Counted from the first letter of the stretch, positions 42,161 to 51,780 are shown. The stretch is 64,000 nucleotides of DNA from Clostridium carboxidivorans P7 (GCF_001038625.1 NZ_CP011803.1:4774001-4838000), one strand, 5' to 3'. Notes: a model not told the origin generated them from the letters alone. Program-made: numbers and translations.

Positions 42161-43195
42161 ATGAATAACTTATATATTTTGGCGATAATTTCAATAATAA
42201 TTTCAGCAGCACTTACTCCATTAGTGAAGAGATTTGCTGTAAAAATAAAAGCTATAGATATTCCAAAAGATAATAGAAGGGTACATAAAAAGCCTATACC
42301 TCTCCTTGGAGGGCTTGCTATATATTTTTCGTTTATTATTACAGTAATTGCAAAAGCAGGGGATTTAACTAGATCAGAGATGGGAATAATAATAGGAGCC
42401 ACAATAATAGTTATAGGTGGATTTTTGGATGATAAATTTGACATAAGACCATGGCAAAAACTATTGTTTCAAATAGCAGCAGCCTTATCTTTAGTTATTT
42501 TTGGGGTAAGCATAGAAAGAATAACTAATCCTTTTGCTGCACCTGGAATAGATACATATGTAAGCATAGGCATGTTATATATACCTTTAACTATAATATG
42601 GGTAGTTGGTATTACTAATGCACTTAATTTAATAGATGGCTTAGATGGTTTGGCAGCAGGAGTTGCATTTATATCAGCGGTAACTATTCTTATAATAGCT
42701 TTAATGAATACTAGGCATGATGCAGCAGTACTAACTTGTATACTGGCTGGTTCGATATTAGGTTTTTTACCCTACAATTTTAATCCGGCTTCTATATTTA
42801 TGGGAGATACAGGCGCCCAACTTTTGGGGTTTTTACTTGCAGCTATATCCATAGAAGGAGCTATAAAGTCTGCAGCAGCTTTTGCTATAGCAGTACCTAT
42901 ATTAGCACTAGGTATACCAATATATGATATTCTTTTTGCAATGATTAGAAGAAAAATAAATGGTAAACCAATTATGCAAGCAGATAAGGGACATTTGCAT
43001 CATAGATTATTAGATATGGGACTTACTCAGAGGCAGGCAGTTATAATAATGTATTTGATAAGTGCAGTTCTTGGCAGCTTTGCAATAATTGCTATGCAAA
43101 TAAGTACCCAAAAGTCATATTTCCTATTGGCTATGGTTATGGTAGTGTTGGTAGTAATAGCATGGAAATTTGGATTTTTTGAACATAGAGAATAA
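42161..43195 (+). CDS. tagO: Undecaprenyl-phosphate GlcNAc-1-phosphate transferase (TagO/WecA-type)
   Basis: This 344-residue polytopic membrane enzyme of the MraY/WecA family has about ten hydrophobic segments. Family motifs are DIPKDNRRVHKKPIPLLGG near residue 40, NALNLIDGLDGLAAG near residue 155 and SIFMGDTGAQLLGF near residue 210. It starts wall teichoic acid or other polymer synthesis on the lipid carrier. The next gene makes UDP-ManNAc, which fits a wall polymer pathway. The ATG follows AAGGA. Confidence 0.92.
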   Translation: MNNLYILAIISIIISAALTPLVKRFAVKIKAIDIPKDNRRVHKKPIPLLGGLAIYFSFIITVIAKAGDLTRSEMGIIIGATIIVIGGFLDDKFDIRPWQKLLFQIAAALSLVIFGVSIERITNPFAAPGIDTYVSIGMLYIPLTIIWVVGITNALNLIDGLDGLAAGVAFISAVTILIIALMNTRHDAAVLTCILAGSILGFLPYNFNPASIFMGDTGAQLLGFLLAAISIEGAIKSAAAFAIAVPILALGIPIYDILFAMIRRKINGKPIMQADKGHLHHRLLDMGLTQRQAVIIMYLISAVLGSFAIIAMQISTQKSYFLLAMVMVVLVVIAWKFGFFEHRE

Positions 43196-43213
43196 GATGA
43201 TGGAGGGATACTC

Positions 43214-44362
43214 ATGGATAAACTTAAAGTTATAACAATATTTGGTACAAGACCTGAAGCTATAAAAATGGCTCCTCTTGTTAAAGAACTTGAAAAAAAA
43301 GAACAAATTGATACCAAGGTTTGTGTAACTGCACAACATAGGGAAATGTTAGATCAGGTTTTAGAGCTTTTTGACATAAAGCCAGATTTTGATTTGAACA
43401 TAATGAAAACAAAGCAGAGTCTTACAGGTATAACCACAAGAGTTTTAGAAGGATTAGAAGAAATATTTGAGCAAGAGAAGCCGGATTTAATTTTGGTACA
43501 TGGAGATACGACAACAACTTTTGCAGGAGCATTAGCTGCTTTTTATCAGAAAATAAAGGTTGGTCACGTAGAAGCAGGACTTAGAACTTATGATAAGTAT
43601 TTTCCATTTCCAGAAGAGATGAATAGAAAGCTTACAGGTGCTGTAGCTGACATGCATTTTGCACCAACACCAGGATCAAAAATGAATTTATTAAGAGAAG
43701 GTGTAGACCCAAATTCCATATTTGTAACAGGAAATACAGTAATAGATGCTATGGAGTTTACTGTAGACGATAAATATGTATTTAAAAATAGTGAACTCAA
43801 TAATATAGATTACAATGGAAAAAAGGTAATAATGGTAACAGCTCATAGAAGAGAAAATTGGGGTAAGGGAATAGAAAATATATGCTATGCATTAAGAGAT
43901 ATTGTAAATGAGAATAAAGATGTAGAAATAGTATATCTTGTTCATTTAAATCCTGTAGTTAAAAATGTTGTATACAAAATTTTAGGTGATGTAGATAGAG
44001 TTCACCTATTAGCACCATTGGATACAAAGGAAACTCATAATTTAATGAATAGATGCTATATGGTTATGACAGATTCAGGTGGACTTCAAGAGGAAGCTCC
44101 TCATCTTGGAAAACCTGTACTTGTGCTTAGGAATGTTACAGAGAGACCGGAAGCTGTAAAGGCTGGTACTGTAAAACTTGTAGGAACAGATATAAGCACT
44201 ATAAAAAAAGAGGCTAATGATTTAATTACAAATTGTAAGGAATACGATAGTATGAGCAAAGCTATAAATCCTTATGGAGATGGTAAGGCATCTCAAAGAA
44301 TATCAGCATCAATATTGAAGTATTTTGGAATAGAAAAAAGTGAATATGAGGAATTTAGCTAG
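43214..44362 (+). CDS. mnaA: UDP-N-acetylglucosamine 2-epimerase
   Basis: The 382-residue GT-B-fold enzyme converts UDP-GlcNAc to UDP-ManNAc. The start IFGTRPEAIKMAPL is diagnostic. VHGDTTTTFAGALAA near residue 96, GHVEAGLRTYD near 117 and TDSGGLQEEAP near 286 complete the active site. It is 18 nt after tagO and both probably feed a teichoic-acid-type polymer. A terminator follows. Confidence 0.95.
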   Translation: MDKLKVITIFGTRPEAIKMAPLVKELEKKEQIDTKVCVTAQHREMLDQVLELFDIKPDFDLNIMKTKQSLTGITTRVLEGLEEIFEQEKPDLILVHGDTTTTFAGALAAFYQKIKVGHVEAGLRTYDKYFPFPEEMNRKLTGAVADMHFAPTPGSKMNLLREGVDPNSIFVTGNTVIDAMEFTVDDKYVFKNSELNNIDYNGKKVIMVTAHRRENWGKGIENICYALRDIVNENKDVEIVYLVHLNPVVKNVVYKILGDVDRVHLLAPLDTKETHNLMNRCYMVMTDSGGLQEEAPHLGKPVLVLRNVTERPEAVKAGTVKLVGTDISTIKKEANDLITNCKEYDSMSKAINPYGDGKASQRISASILKYFGIEKSEYEEFS

Positions 44363-44390
44363 AAAATGTGAATTTTCTAGCTATTTTATG
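44356..44390 (+). terminator. Terminator of tagO-mnaA
   Basis: A 12-bp perfect stem at 44356-44367/44372-44383 with a 4-nt loop and a T-rich tail. The left arm overlaps the mnaA stop. Confidence 0.8.
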
Positions 44391-45064
44391 AAATAAGGAA
44401 AGTGAAATATGTAATTGAATGTATAAATAGCAACAATTTACGTTGATGTTATTATAAAATTTGACTATTGTCTTACAATTGATTTCATAATTCAGAAAAA
44501 AATTAAAGTTTGTCTTTTATAATTTGAAAAGTAGAGTATAATTATAAGTGTAAATTAATTGAATTATAGTGAAATTAATTTAATGTAAATATATATTTTA
44601 AAAATATTTTAAGAATATTTTAAGAAAAATTAAATTTTCGACAGTGAAAATCTTCAAAATTGACTTGAAGTTTAAAATTTTCCCACTAGTCTGAAAACGA
44701 TAAAGTAAGCATAAACAAGAGGATTATAGCAGCATGATAAATATTCAGACAATTCAAAAAAGTGAGAGGAAAAAATGTAGTTTTCTAAAAACGTAGCAAA
44801 TTTAAAAAAATAGGAGAAATGAAAATAAAATTCAATTATATTGTTAAAAAATCGACTATTAAAGCTAAATATTAATTATATAAGCAAAATGTAGCGTTTT
44901 ATTTATATTTCTTTAGATTATATAATAAGTTATCATGTGAAAATAGAGAGTAAAATGAAAGCCTAAGGTTGTTTTTAAGGCATGTTCAGAAAATTTTCAA
45001 TTCAGTATTAGTATGATTCAAGAACAGTTTATCTAGAATGTTTATCTTAGTGGAGGAATTTCAG
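44391..45064. other. Long AT-rich intergenic region before the atp operon
   Basis: About 670 nt, the longest gene-free stretch in the window. A weak SigA-like pair TTGACT (44461-44466)/CATAAT is seen near its start. One 18-codon frame with an AGGAG site is present at 44819-44875, which I do not call as a gene. It must contain the promoter of the atp operon, but no consensus promoter was found near 45065. It is either a long leader, a decayed gene or an unrecognised RNA. Confidence 0.5.
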
Positions 45065-45427
45065 TTGAATGAAGAAATTTTAGATATGATAAAAAAAGTA
45101 TCTATTATTAATTTTATACTTGGTTGTATAATTGCTATTGGTGTTCAAATTATAATAAAAAATTATGGAGTAATTATACTTCTTGGAACTATAATTGCAA
45201 TAATTAATTTTAGTGTTAATGGGATAGTAGGTGGATTAATATTTGAAAGATTTAAAAATTCATCGACATCTTTGTATATAATAAGTTTTATTTTTAGAGT
45301 GGTACTTGCTGTAGGAATAGGATATGTGGTTTTTAAGCATAATAATTACAGTGTAGTTCCGTATTTATTTGGATATACATCTCATTTAGTGGGAGTATAT
45401 ATATATTCAGTTATTAAAAGTAATTAA
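45065..45427 (+). CDS. atpI: ATP synthase protein I
   Basis: This 120-residue membrane protein has about four hydrophobic helices, typical of AtpI, which helps assemble the c-ring. Sequence conservation in this family is low, so the call rests on size, topology and its place as first gene of the atp operon. The start is TTG 45065, 8 nt after GGAGG; the upstream ATG at 45038 precedes that site. The subunit a gene follows after 16 nt. Confidence 0.82.
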   Translation: MNEEILDMIKKVSIINFILGCIIAIGVQIIIKNYGVIILLGTIIAIINFSVNGIVGGLIFERFKNSSTSLYIISFIFRVVLAVGIGYVVFKHNNYSVVPYLFGYTSHLVGVYIYSVIKSN

Positions 45428-45443
45428 GAAAGGATGTGAGAAA

Positions 45444-46127
45444 GTGGAAGAGTTGCAACCATTGTTTTCAATAAATCTAGGGTCATTTAACATAGGAATA
45501 ACCTCTAGCATTATTACACAATGGATTCTTATTATTCTTATAGCTATTTTAGCTAAAGTTTTTACACAAAACCTAAAAAAAGTGCCTGACAAGAAGCAAA
45601 GTGTTGTTGAAATGTTATTTGAAACAATAAGAAATGTAGTTAGCGAAAATATGGGGCAAGAGTATGTTGGATTTGTACCATACATAGGAACCCTTGCAAT
45701 TTTTATTTTGGTTATGAATATTGCTCCATTAATTGTTGGAGCTAAAGCACCAACAGAAGACTTAAGCGTGGCAGCTGGTTTAGCATTAATAACATTTGTT
45801 ATAGTGCAAGTTAATGCTATAAAGAAGGTTGGATTTGGAAAATATTTAACAGCTTATGCCCAACCAGTAGTGCCTCTATTACCACTTAATATTGTGGAAA
45901 GATTAGTACTTCCAGTTTCATTAAGTCTCCGACTATTTGGTAATATGACTGCAGGTGCTGTAATAATTTCGATGATGTATCAAGGATTGGGTAGTTTAGC
46001 GTGGTTTTCTCAATTACTAATACCTATACCTTTCCATGCTTTCTTCGACTTGTTTGATGCATCAATACAAATGGTAGTGTTTGTTATGTTAACAATGATG
46101 AATATAAAAATTATAGCTGAACACTAA
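45444..46127 (+). CDS. atpB: ATP synthase subunit a (Fo)
   Basis: This 227-residue integral membrane subunit forms the ion half-channels. The essential Arg lies in the block LPVSLSLRLFGNMTAG (SLRLFGN) near residue 160. IPFHAFFDLFDASIQMVVF near residue 195 is the last-helix motif. About five to six helices are present. The GTG start at 45444 follows AGGATGTGAG. Confidence 0.95.
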   Translation: MEELQPLFSINLGSFNIGITSSIITQWILIILIAILAKVFTQNLKKVPDKKQSVVEMLFETIRNVVSENMGQEYVGFVPYIGTLAIFILVMNIAPLIVGAKAPTEDLSVAAGLALITFVIVQVNAIKKVGFGKYLTAYAQPVVPLLPLNIVERLVLPVSLSLRLFGNMTAGAVIISMMYQGLGSLAWFSQLLIPIPFHAFFDLFDASIQMVVFVMLTMMNIKIIAEH

Positions 46128-46160
46128 CGATAATTTATTATTTAAGGAGGATTTTTTATT

Positions 46161-46406
46161 ATGAATTTAGATGCGCACTCATTTATATCAGGTATGGCAG
46201 CAATCGGTGCAGGTTTAGCTGCTATAGGATGTTTAGGTGGAGGTATTGGAGTTGGTACTGCTGCTGGAAAAGCAGTTGAAGGAGTTTCAAGACAGCCTGA
46301 AGCAAGTGGTAAAATACTAAGTACATTCTTTGTAACTGCTGCATTATCAGAAGTAACAGCTATCTACAGCTTATTGATAGCTATTATGTTAGTATTTAAA
46401 GTTTGA
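46161..46406 (+). CDS. atpE: ATP synthase subunit c
   Basis: This 81-residue hairpin of two helices forms the rotor ring. The loop SRQPEASGK is conserved and the ion-binding carboxylate is Glu64 in ALSEVTAIY. The Na+-type partners known from Ilyobacter tartaricus (Gln32 and Ser66) correspond here to Val31 and Val65. The ring is therefore predicted to carry H+. The ATG follows AAGGAGG. Confidence 0.95.
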   Translation: MNLDAHSFISGMAAIGAGLAAIGCLGGGIGVGTAAGKAVEGVSRQPEASGKILSTFFVTAALSEVTAIYSLLIAIMLVFKV

Positions 46407-46464
46407 TTTAAGCTAGTGACCTCACCAGTTTACATATACTTAGAGGGGAGGATTGAGATTCAAT

Positions 46465-46944
46465 ATGGAAATTAATATTGGAAGAGTTGTAATAACTATA
46501 ATAAACTTTATAATACTATATTTAATTTTAAAACACTTCTTCTTTAAAACTGTGGATGATACAATCACAAACAGACAGAATGAAATTGATTTTAAAATTA
46601 AAAGTACTAATGAAAATGAGCAAAAATCTAAGCAACTAGTTCTTCAACACGAAGAATTATTAAAGAGCTCTAGACAAGAAGGAAAAGGTATTGTTGAAGA
46701 ATATAAAAATAAAGCTGAAAAAGTTTCCTCAGACATATTGAAAGAAGCTCATGAAGAAGCTGAAACTATAGTAAAAAGAGCTAAGCTTGAGGCTGAAAGA
46801 GAAAAAGAAAAAGCAACTGATGAAATAAAGAATCAAGTTGTAGATTTAGCTGTTTTAGTATCTTCAAAAGCTTTAGAAGAATCTATAGATGAAGATCAGC
46901 ATAGGAGACTTATTAAAGACTTTATAGCTAAGGTAGGTATCTAA
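46465..46944 (+). CDS. atpF: ATP synthase subunit b
   Basis: This 159-residue peripheral stalk subunit has one N-terminal membrane helix (about 5-25) and a long charged coiled coil. The start is placed at ATG 46465, with GGGGAGG 13 nt upstream. The TTG at 46453 lies only 1 nt after that site and is rejected, although the long spacing leaves some doubt. The delta subunit gene follows after 2 nt. Confidence 0.92.
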   Translation: MEINIGRVVITIINFIILYLILKHFFFKTVDDTITNRQNEIDFKIKSTNENEQKSKQLVLQHEELLKSSRQEGKGIVEEYKNKAEKVSSDILKEAHEEAETIVKRAKLEAEREKEKATDEIKNQVVDLAVLVSSKALEESIDEDQHRRLIKDFIAKVGI

Positions 46945-46946
46945 CT

Positions 46947-47486
46947 ATGCATGAATATTTAGATAGAAGGTACGCTCTTGCACTTTATGAAATTGCAGAG
47001 GAAAAAGGAAAAGTAGAGCAGTATTTACAAGAATTAAGAGAAATAGTAGCTCTAATAAATGAAGATAAAGACTTTGTGGGATTAATAGAGCACCCACAAG
47101 TTAGTACTTCAAGTAAAAAAGAACTTTTCATTAAGGTGTTTAAGGGTAAAGTAGATGAAGATTTGTTAGCTTTTCTATTAGTTCTTATAGAAAAGGGAAG
47201 AATACTTCAGCTTGAAGGTAAGCTTAAACAAATGGAAAACATTTATCTTGAAAAGAATAATACGGCTGTAGCTAAAGTAAAAACAGTTGTTGCTTTAAAA
47301 GATGATGAAAAGAAAAGTTTAGTGTTACAATTAGAAAAAAAATATAATAAGAAGATTTTATTGGAAGAAGAAATAGATGAAAGCATAATTGGCGGAGTTT
47401 ATGTTCAAGTAGGAAATGAAGTAATAGATGGAACAGTAAAATCTAAAATCGATGAAATGAAAAAAATAATGCTTAAGAGAGATTAG
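46947..47486 (+). CDS. atpH: ATP synthase subunit delta
   Basis: The 179-residue delta (OSCP-like) subunit joins F1 to the stalk. It has the typical start RRYALALYEIAEEKG and the C-terminal motif ESIIGGVYVQVGNEVIDGT near residue 150. The ATG is 2 nt after the atpF stop, with AGGTAGG inside atpF as ribosome site. This tight spacing suggests translational coupling. Confidence 0.95.
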   Translation: MHEYLDRRYALALYEIAEEKGKVEQYLQELREIVALINEDKDFVGLIEHPQVSTSSKKELFIKVFKGKVDEDLLAFLLVLIEKGRILQLEGKLKQMENIYLEKNNTAVAKVKTVVALKDDEKKSLVLQLEKKYNKKILLEEEIDESIIGGVYVQVGNEVIDGTVKSKIDEMKKIMLKRD

Positions 47487-47496
47487 AGGTGAGCCT

Positions 47497-49011
47497 ATGA
47501 ATATAAAACCTGAAGAAATAACTTCAATTATAAAACAGGAAATACAAAAGTATGAAAAGAAAATAGAAACAGTTGATTCAGGTACAATAATTCAGATTGG
47601 TGATGGTATAGCCAGAGTTTATGGTCTTAACGATTGTATCGCTGGAGAGCTTCTAGAATTTCCAAATGATGTCTATGGCATGTCTCTAAACCTAGAACAA
47701 GACAACGTAGGTTGTGTTCTTCTAGGTTCTGAAAAAGGTATAAAAGAAGGAGACATAGTTAAAAGGACTGGAAAGGTTGTTGAAGTACCAGTTGGAGATG
47801 CAATAGTAGGAAGAGTTGTAAATTCTCTTGGACAGCCCATAGATGGTAAAGGTCCTATAAAAACTGCAGAAACAAGAGCAGTTGAAATTAAGGCACCTGG
47901 TGTTATTCAAAGACAATCTGTTAAACAGCCATTGCAGACAGGTATAAAAGCTATAGATTCATTTATACCAATAGGAAAAGGTCAAAGAGAACTTATTATA
48001 GGAGACAGACAGACAGGTAAAACTGCAATAGCAACAGATACAATAATTAACCAAAAAGGTAAAGATGTAATTTGTATATATGTTGCTATAGGACAGAAAC
48101 AATCTACTGTCGCTCATATAGTTAATAATCTTACTGAAGCAGGGGCTATGGATTATACAATAATTGTATCATCATCAGCATCAGAAACAGCACCATTACA
48201 GTACATTGCACCATATGCAGGATGTACTATGGGTGAATATTTTATGCATCAAGGAAAAGATGTACTTATAATATATGATGACTTATCTAAGCATGCAGTT
48301 GCTTATAGAACAATGTCATTATTGCTTCGTAGAGCACCAGGAAGAGAAGCGTTCCCTGGAGATGTTTTCTATTTACATTCAAGATTGCTTGAAAGAGCTG
48401 CAAAGCTTTCAGATAAGCTTGGTGGAGGATCACTTACAGCTCTTCCTATAATAGAGACACAAGCAGGAGATGTTACAGCGTACATACCAACTAACGTTAT
48501 TTCAATAACAGATGGTCAGATATTCCTTGAGTCAGAATTATTCAATGCAGGACAAAGACCAGCAGTTAATGCTGGTATATCAGTATCCAGAGTTGGTGGT
48601 AATGCCCAAATTAAAGCAATGAAGCAAGTTTCAGGAACACTAAAACTTGATCTTGCACAATATAGAGAACTTGCTGCTTTTGCACAGTTTGGTTCAGATC
48701 TTGATGGAGAATCAAAGAGAAGACTTGAAAAAGGTAAGAGATTAATAGAAATACTAAAACAACCTCAATATAAGCCAGTACCAGTAGAAGATCAGATAAT
48801 GATTATGTATGCGGCAGTTAACAATAAGTTAATGGATATTGAAGTAGAAAGTATAAAGAAATTTGAAAAAGAATTCTTAGAATATATGAATACTCATCAT
48901 AAAGAAATTGGTGAAGAAATAGTAACTAAAAAAGTATTATCAGATGAGTTAAAAGAAAAGCTTGGCAGTGCTATAGAAGAATTCAAAAAAATATTTTTAG
49001 CAGAGGTATAA
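47497..49011 (+). CDS. atpA: ATP synthase subunit alpha
   Basis: This 504-residue regulatory nucleotide-binding subunit of F1 has the P-loop GDRQTGKT near residue 170 and the block VSRVGGNAQIKAMKQVSGTLK near residue 365. The length and sequence are standard. The ATG follows AGAGGTGAG, 10 nt after the atpH stop. Confidence 0.97.
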   Translation: MNIKPEEITSIIKQEIQKYEKKIETVDSGTIIQIGDGIARVYGLNDCIAGELLEFPNDVYGMSLNLEQDNVGCVLLGSEKGIKEGDIVKRTGKVVEVPVGDAIVGRVVNSLGQPIDGKGPIKTAETRAVEIKAPGVIQRQSVKQPLQTGIKAIDSFIPIGKGQRELIIGDRQTGKTAIATDTIINQKGKDVICIYVAIGQKQSTVAHIVNNLTEAGAMDYTIIVSSSASETAPLQYIAPYAGCTMGEYFMHQGKDVLIIYDDLSKHAVAYRTMSLLLRRAPGREAFPGDVFYLHSRLLERAAKLSDKLGGGSLTALPIIETQAGDVTAYIPTNVISITDGQIFLESELFNAGQRPAVNAGISVSRVGGNAQIKAMKQVSGTLKLDLAQYRELAAFAQFGSDLDGESKRRLEKGKRLIEILKQPQYKPVPVEDQIMIMYAAVNNKLMDIEVESIKKFEKEFLEYMNTHHKEIGEEIVTKKVLSDELKEKLGSAIEEFKKIFLAEV

Positions 49012-49033
49012 TTCCCTTTGCGGGAGGTGAATT

Positions 49034-49885
49034 ATGGCAGGGGCAGGACTTGTTGAAATTAAAAGAAGAATTAAGTCAGTAACTAGTACCCAGAAAATAA
49101 CAAATGCCATGTGTGTTGTTGCCACCTCTAAACTTAGGAAAGTCAGGACTAAATTGGAGGTAAATCAAAAATACTTTGATGCTTTCACAGAAATTGCTAA
49201 TGATATTGTAAGAGGTGTTGAAGGAAGAAGTATTTATGTACATGGTAATAAAAGTGATAAAAAACTTTATATTACACTTAGCTCTGATTCGGGACTTTGT
49301 GGAGGATTCAATGCTAATGTAGTAAACCAAACTGCAGAATTAGTATCAAAAGATAAAGAAAACTCTGTGTTAATGTCAGTAGGTCAAAAAGGAAGAATGT
49401 ATTTTAATAGATTAAAATATGAAACTGCGGCAGAATACGTAGATATACCTGATATACCTACTTTAAAAGAAGCAGAGGCTATAACTTATAAAGCACTTGA
49501 TATGTATCGAAATTCTGAAGTTGGAGAAGTGTATGTAGTATATACCAAATTCTTTACAACTGTAAAGCAATCGGTTAATATACAGAAAATACTTCCTTTG
49601 GAAAACAAAAGTGGCGAATCAACAGCACGTTTTGTTAAGTTTGAACCACCAATTGATCAAATAATAGATGATATGGTGGTTATGCAGTTAAAACAACAAA
49701 TATTAAATTATATGCTTCATTCTAAGGCCAGTGAACAAGGTTCAAGAATGGCAGCTATGGATGGAGCAACTAAGAATGCTAATGATTTAATAGAGGATCT
49801 AAATCTTAAATATAATAGAGAAAGACAAGGCGCTATAACTCAGGAAATAACCGAGATAATCGGAGGCGCAGAAGTTCAAAAATAA
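49034..49885 (+). CDS. atpG: ATP synthase subunit gamma
   Basis: The 283-residue central shaft subunit has the conserved N-terminal RRIKSVTSTQKITNAM and the C-terminal YNRERQGAITQEITEIIGGA. The SDSGLCGGFN block near residue 87 is typical. The ATG follows GGGAGGTGA. Confidence 0.96.
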   Translation: MAGAGLVEIKRRIKSVTSTQKITNAMCVVATSKLRKVRTKLEVNQKYFDAFTEIANDIVRGVEGRSIYVHGNKSDKKLYITLSSDSGLCGGFNANVVNQTAELVSKDKENSVLMSVGQKGRMYFNRLKYETAAEYVDIPDIPTLKEAEAITYKALDMYRNSEVGEVYVVYTKFFTTVKQSVNIQKILPLENKSGESTARFVKFEPPIDQIIDDMVVMQLKQQILNYMLHSKASEQGSRMAAMDGATKNANDLIEDLNLKYNRERQGAITQEITEIIGGAEVQK

Positions 49886-49898
49886 GGGAGGGACACTA

Positions 49899-51299
49899 AT
49901 GCCAAATATAGGCAAAGTTGTTCAGGTTATAGGACCTGTAGTAGATATAAAGTTTAATACAGAACACCTTCCTAATATATATAATGCCATAGAAATAGAT
50001 ATGGGAGATGCTGGTAAACTTGTTACTGAAGTAGAACAGCATGTTGGAGACGATATAGTTAGAACTGTATCTATGGAAGGAACAGATGGCTTAAGAAGAG
50101 GTGTAGATGCAGTAGATACAGGTGCACCAATATCTGTACCAGTTGGAGAGGAAGTTTTAGGAAGACTTTTCAATATGTTAGGACAGCCAATAGATGAATG
50201 TGGAGATTGTAATGCTACTATGACATATCCTATTCATAGACCAGCACCAAGTTTTGAAGATCAATCTGTTTCACCAGAAATGTTTGAAACAGGAATTAAA
50301 GTTATAGATCTTATAGCACCATACCAAAGAGGTGGAAAAATAGGACTATTTGGTGGTGCCGGTGTTGGTAAAACAGTTCTTATTCAAGAACTTATAAACA
50401 ATATAGCAAAGGAACACGGTGGATTATCAGTATTCACAGGTGTTGGAGAAAGAACAAGAGAAGGTAACGATCTTTATTATGAAATGAAGGAATCTGGCGT
50501 TATAGACAAAACTGCTCTAGTATTCGGACAAATGAACGAACCGCCTGGAGCTAGAATGAGAGTTGCTTTAACAGGACTTACTATGGCTGAGTACTTTAGA
50601 GATAAAGGTCAGGATGTGCTTCTATTTATAGATAACATATTCAGATTTACTCAGGCTGGTTCCGAAGTTTCAGCGTTACTTGGTAGAATACCTAGTGCGG
50701 TTGGATATCAACCAACACTTGCAACTGAAATGGGTGCTCTTCAAGAAAGAATAACATCCACAAAACAGGGATCTATTACATCTGTTCAGGCCGTATATGT
50801 ACCTGCAGATGACTTGACAGATCCAGCACCAGCAACTACGTTTGCGCATCTTGATGCTACAACAGTTCTTTCAAGATCTATATCAGAGCTTGGAATATAT
50901 CCAGCAGTTGATCCTCTTGAATCAAGTTCAAGAATATTGGATCCAAGAATTGTAGGAGAAGAACATTATGAAATAGCTTCAAGTGTAAAACATATACTTG
51001 AAAGATATAGAGAACTTCAAGATATAATAGCAATACTTGGTGTAGATGAACTTCCAGAAACAGATAGATTGGTAGTTGTAAGAGCTAGAAGAATTCAAAG
51101 ATTCTTATCACAACCATTTAGCGTTGCAGAACAGTTTACAGGCATGAAAGGTGCTTATGTTCCAATAAAAGAAACTATAAGAGGTTTTAAAGAAATACTT
51201 GATGGTAAATATGATAATTTACCAGAAGCAGCATTCCTTTTTGCTGGAACTATAGAAGAAGTTGTTCAAAAAGCTAAATCTATGATGGAAGAAAGCTAA
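49899..51299 (+). CDS. atpD: ATP synthase subunit beta
   Basis: This 466-residue catalytic subunit has the P-loop GGAGVGKT near residue 151. The catalytic Glu lies in VGERTREGNDLY near residue 183, and the DELSEEDK-type segment appears as VDELPETDR near residue 387. The length is standard. The ATG follows GGGAGG, 13 nt after the atpG stop. A perfect hairpin separates it from atpC. Confidence 0.97.
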   Translation: MPNIGKVVQVIGPVVDIKFNTEHLPNIYNAIEIDMGDAGKLVTEVEQHVGDDIVRTVSMEGTDGLRRGVDAVDTGAPISVPVGEEVLGRLFNMLGQPIDECGDCNATMTYPIHRPAPSFEDQSVSPEMFETGIKVIDLIAPYQRGGKIGLFGGAGVGKTVLIQELINNIAKEHGGLSVFTGVGERTREGNDLYYEMKESGVIDKTALVFGQMNEPPGARMRVALTGLTMAEYFRDKGQDVLLFIDNIFRFTQAGSEVSALLGRIPSAVGYQPTLATEMGALQERITSTKQGSITSVQAVYVPADDLTDPAPATTFAHLDATTVLSRSISELGIYPAVDPLESSSRILDPRIVGEEHYEIASSVKHILERYRELQDIIAILGVDELPETDRLVVVRARRIQRFLSQPFSVAEQFTGMKGAYVPIKETIRGFKEILDGKYDNLPEAAFLFAGTIEEVVQKAKSMMEES

Positions 51300-51310
51300 T
51301 CCTTTTAGTT

Positions 51311-51343
51311 TTAAGTTAGACAGATTATTACTGTCTAACTTAA
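51311..51343 (+). other. Perfect 13-bp stem-loop between atpD and atpC
   Basis: TTAAGTTAGACAG (51311-51323) and CTGTCTAACTTAA (51331-51343) are perfectly complementary with a 7-nt loop. No T run follows, so full termination is unlikely. An mRNA processing or stability element, or a partial block lowering epsilon synthesis, is possible. Confidence 0.7.
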
Positions 51344-51370
51344 TAATTTATTTGTGAGAAGGAGATTAAT

Positions 51371-51769
51371 ATGGCAAATGCTTTTAAGTTAACTATCCTT
51401 ACTCCCGAAAAAGAATTTTACATTGGAGAAGTGGTAGAATTAATAACAGATACTACCCAAGGTCGTATAGGAATTCTTGCAAATCATATGCCTTTAGTGA
51501 CTCCTTTAAGACCTACTGTCACAGAGTTTACTACAAGTGATGGTAAAGAACTTAAAGCATTTACATCCAGTGGCATACTTGATGTAAAGGATAATTTAGT
51601 AGAATTCTTATGTGATTCTTGTGAATGGCCAGAAGATATAGACTTAGAGAGAGCAAAATCTGCTAAAGAAAGAGCTGAGAATAGATTAGCTGAACCAAAA
51701 GATAATGTTGATATAAAAAGGGCAGAATTAGCTTTAGCTAGAGCTATGGCTAGACTTGATTTAAAATAA
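51371..51769 (+). CDS. atpC: ATP synthase subunit epsilon
   Basis: This 132-residue F1 subunit has an N-terminal beta-sandwich (conserved TPEKEFYIGEV and GRIGILANHMPLVTPL) and a C-terminal helical hairpin (about 88-132). The hairpin can extend to inhibit ATP hydrolysis. It is the last gene of the operon and follows an unusual 71-nt gap that contains a stem-loop. The ATG follows AAGGAG. Confidence 0.94.
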   Translation: MANAFKLTILTPEKEFYIGEVVELITDTTQGRIGILANHMPLVTPLRPTVTEFTTSDGKELKAFTSSGILDVKDNLVEFLCDSCEWPEDIDLERAKSAKERAENRLAEPKDNVDIKRAELALARAMARLDLK

Positions 51770-51780
51770 AATTTATACTA

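Noticed and set aside
44819..44875. 18-codon frame with an AGGAG site in the gap before the atp operon
   Set aside because: Very short, Lys-rich by base composition alone, with no supporting context. AT-rich DNA gives such frames by chance.
46465..46944. Possible frameshift or truncation in atpF because its start lies far from the ribosome site
   Set aside because: The ATG gives the standard membrane helix and length for subunit b, so the long spacing is treated as natural variation.
49922..50173. Minus-strand frames opposite atpD and other highly conserved genes
   Set aside because: They mirror the codon structure of the sense genes, lack ribosome sites and overlap them fully.
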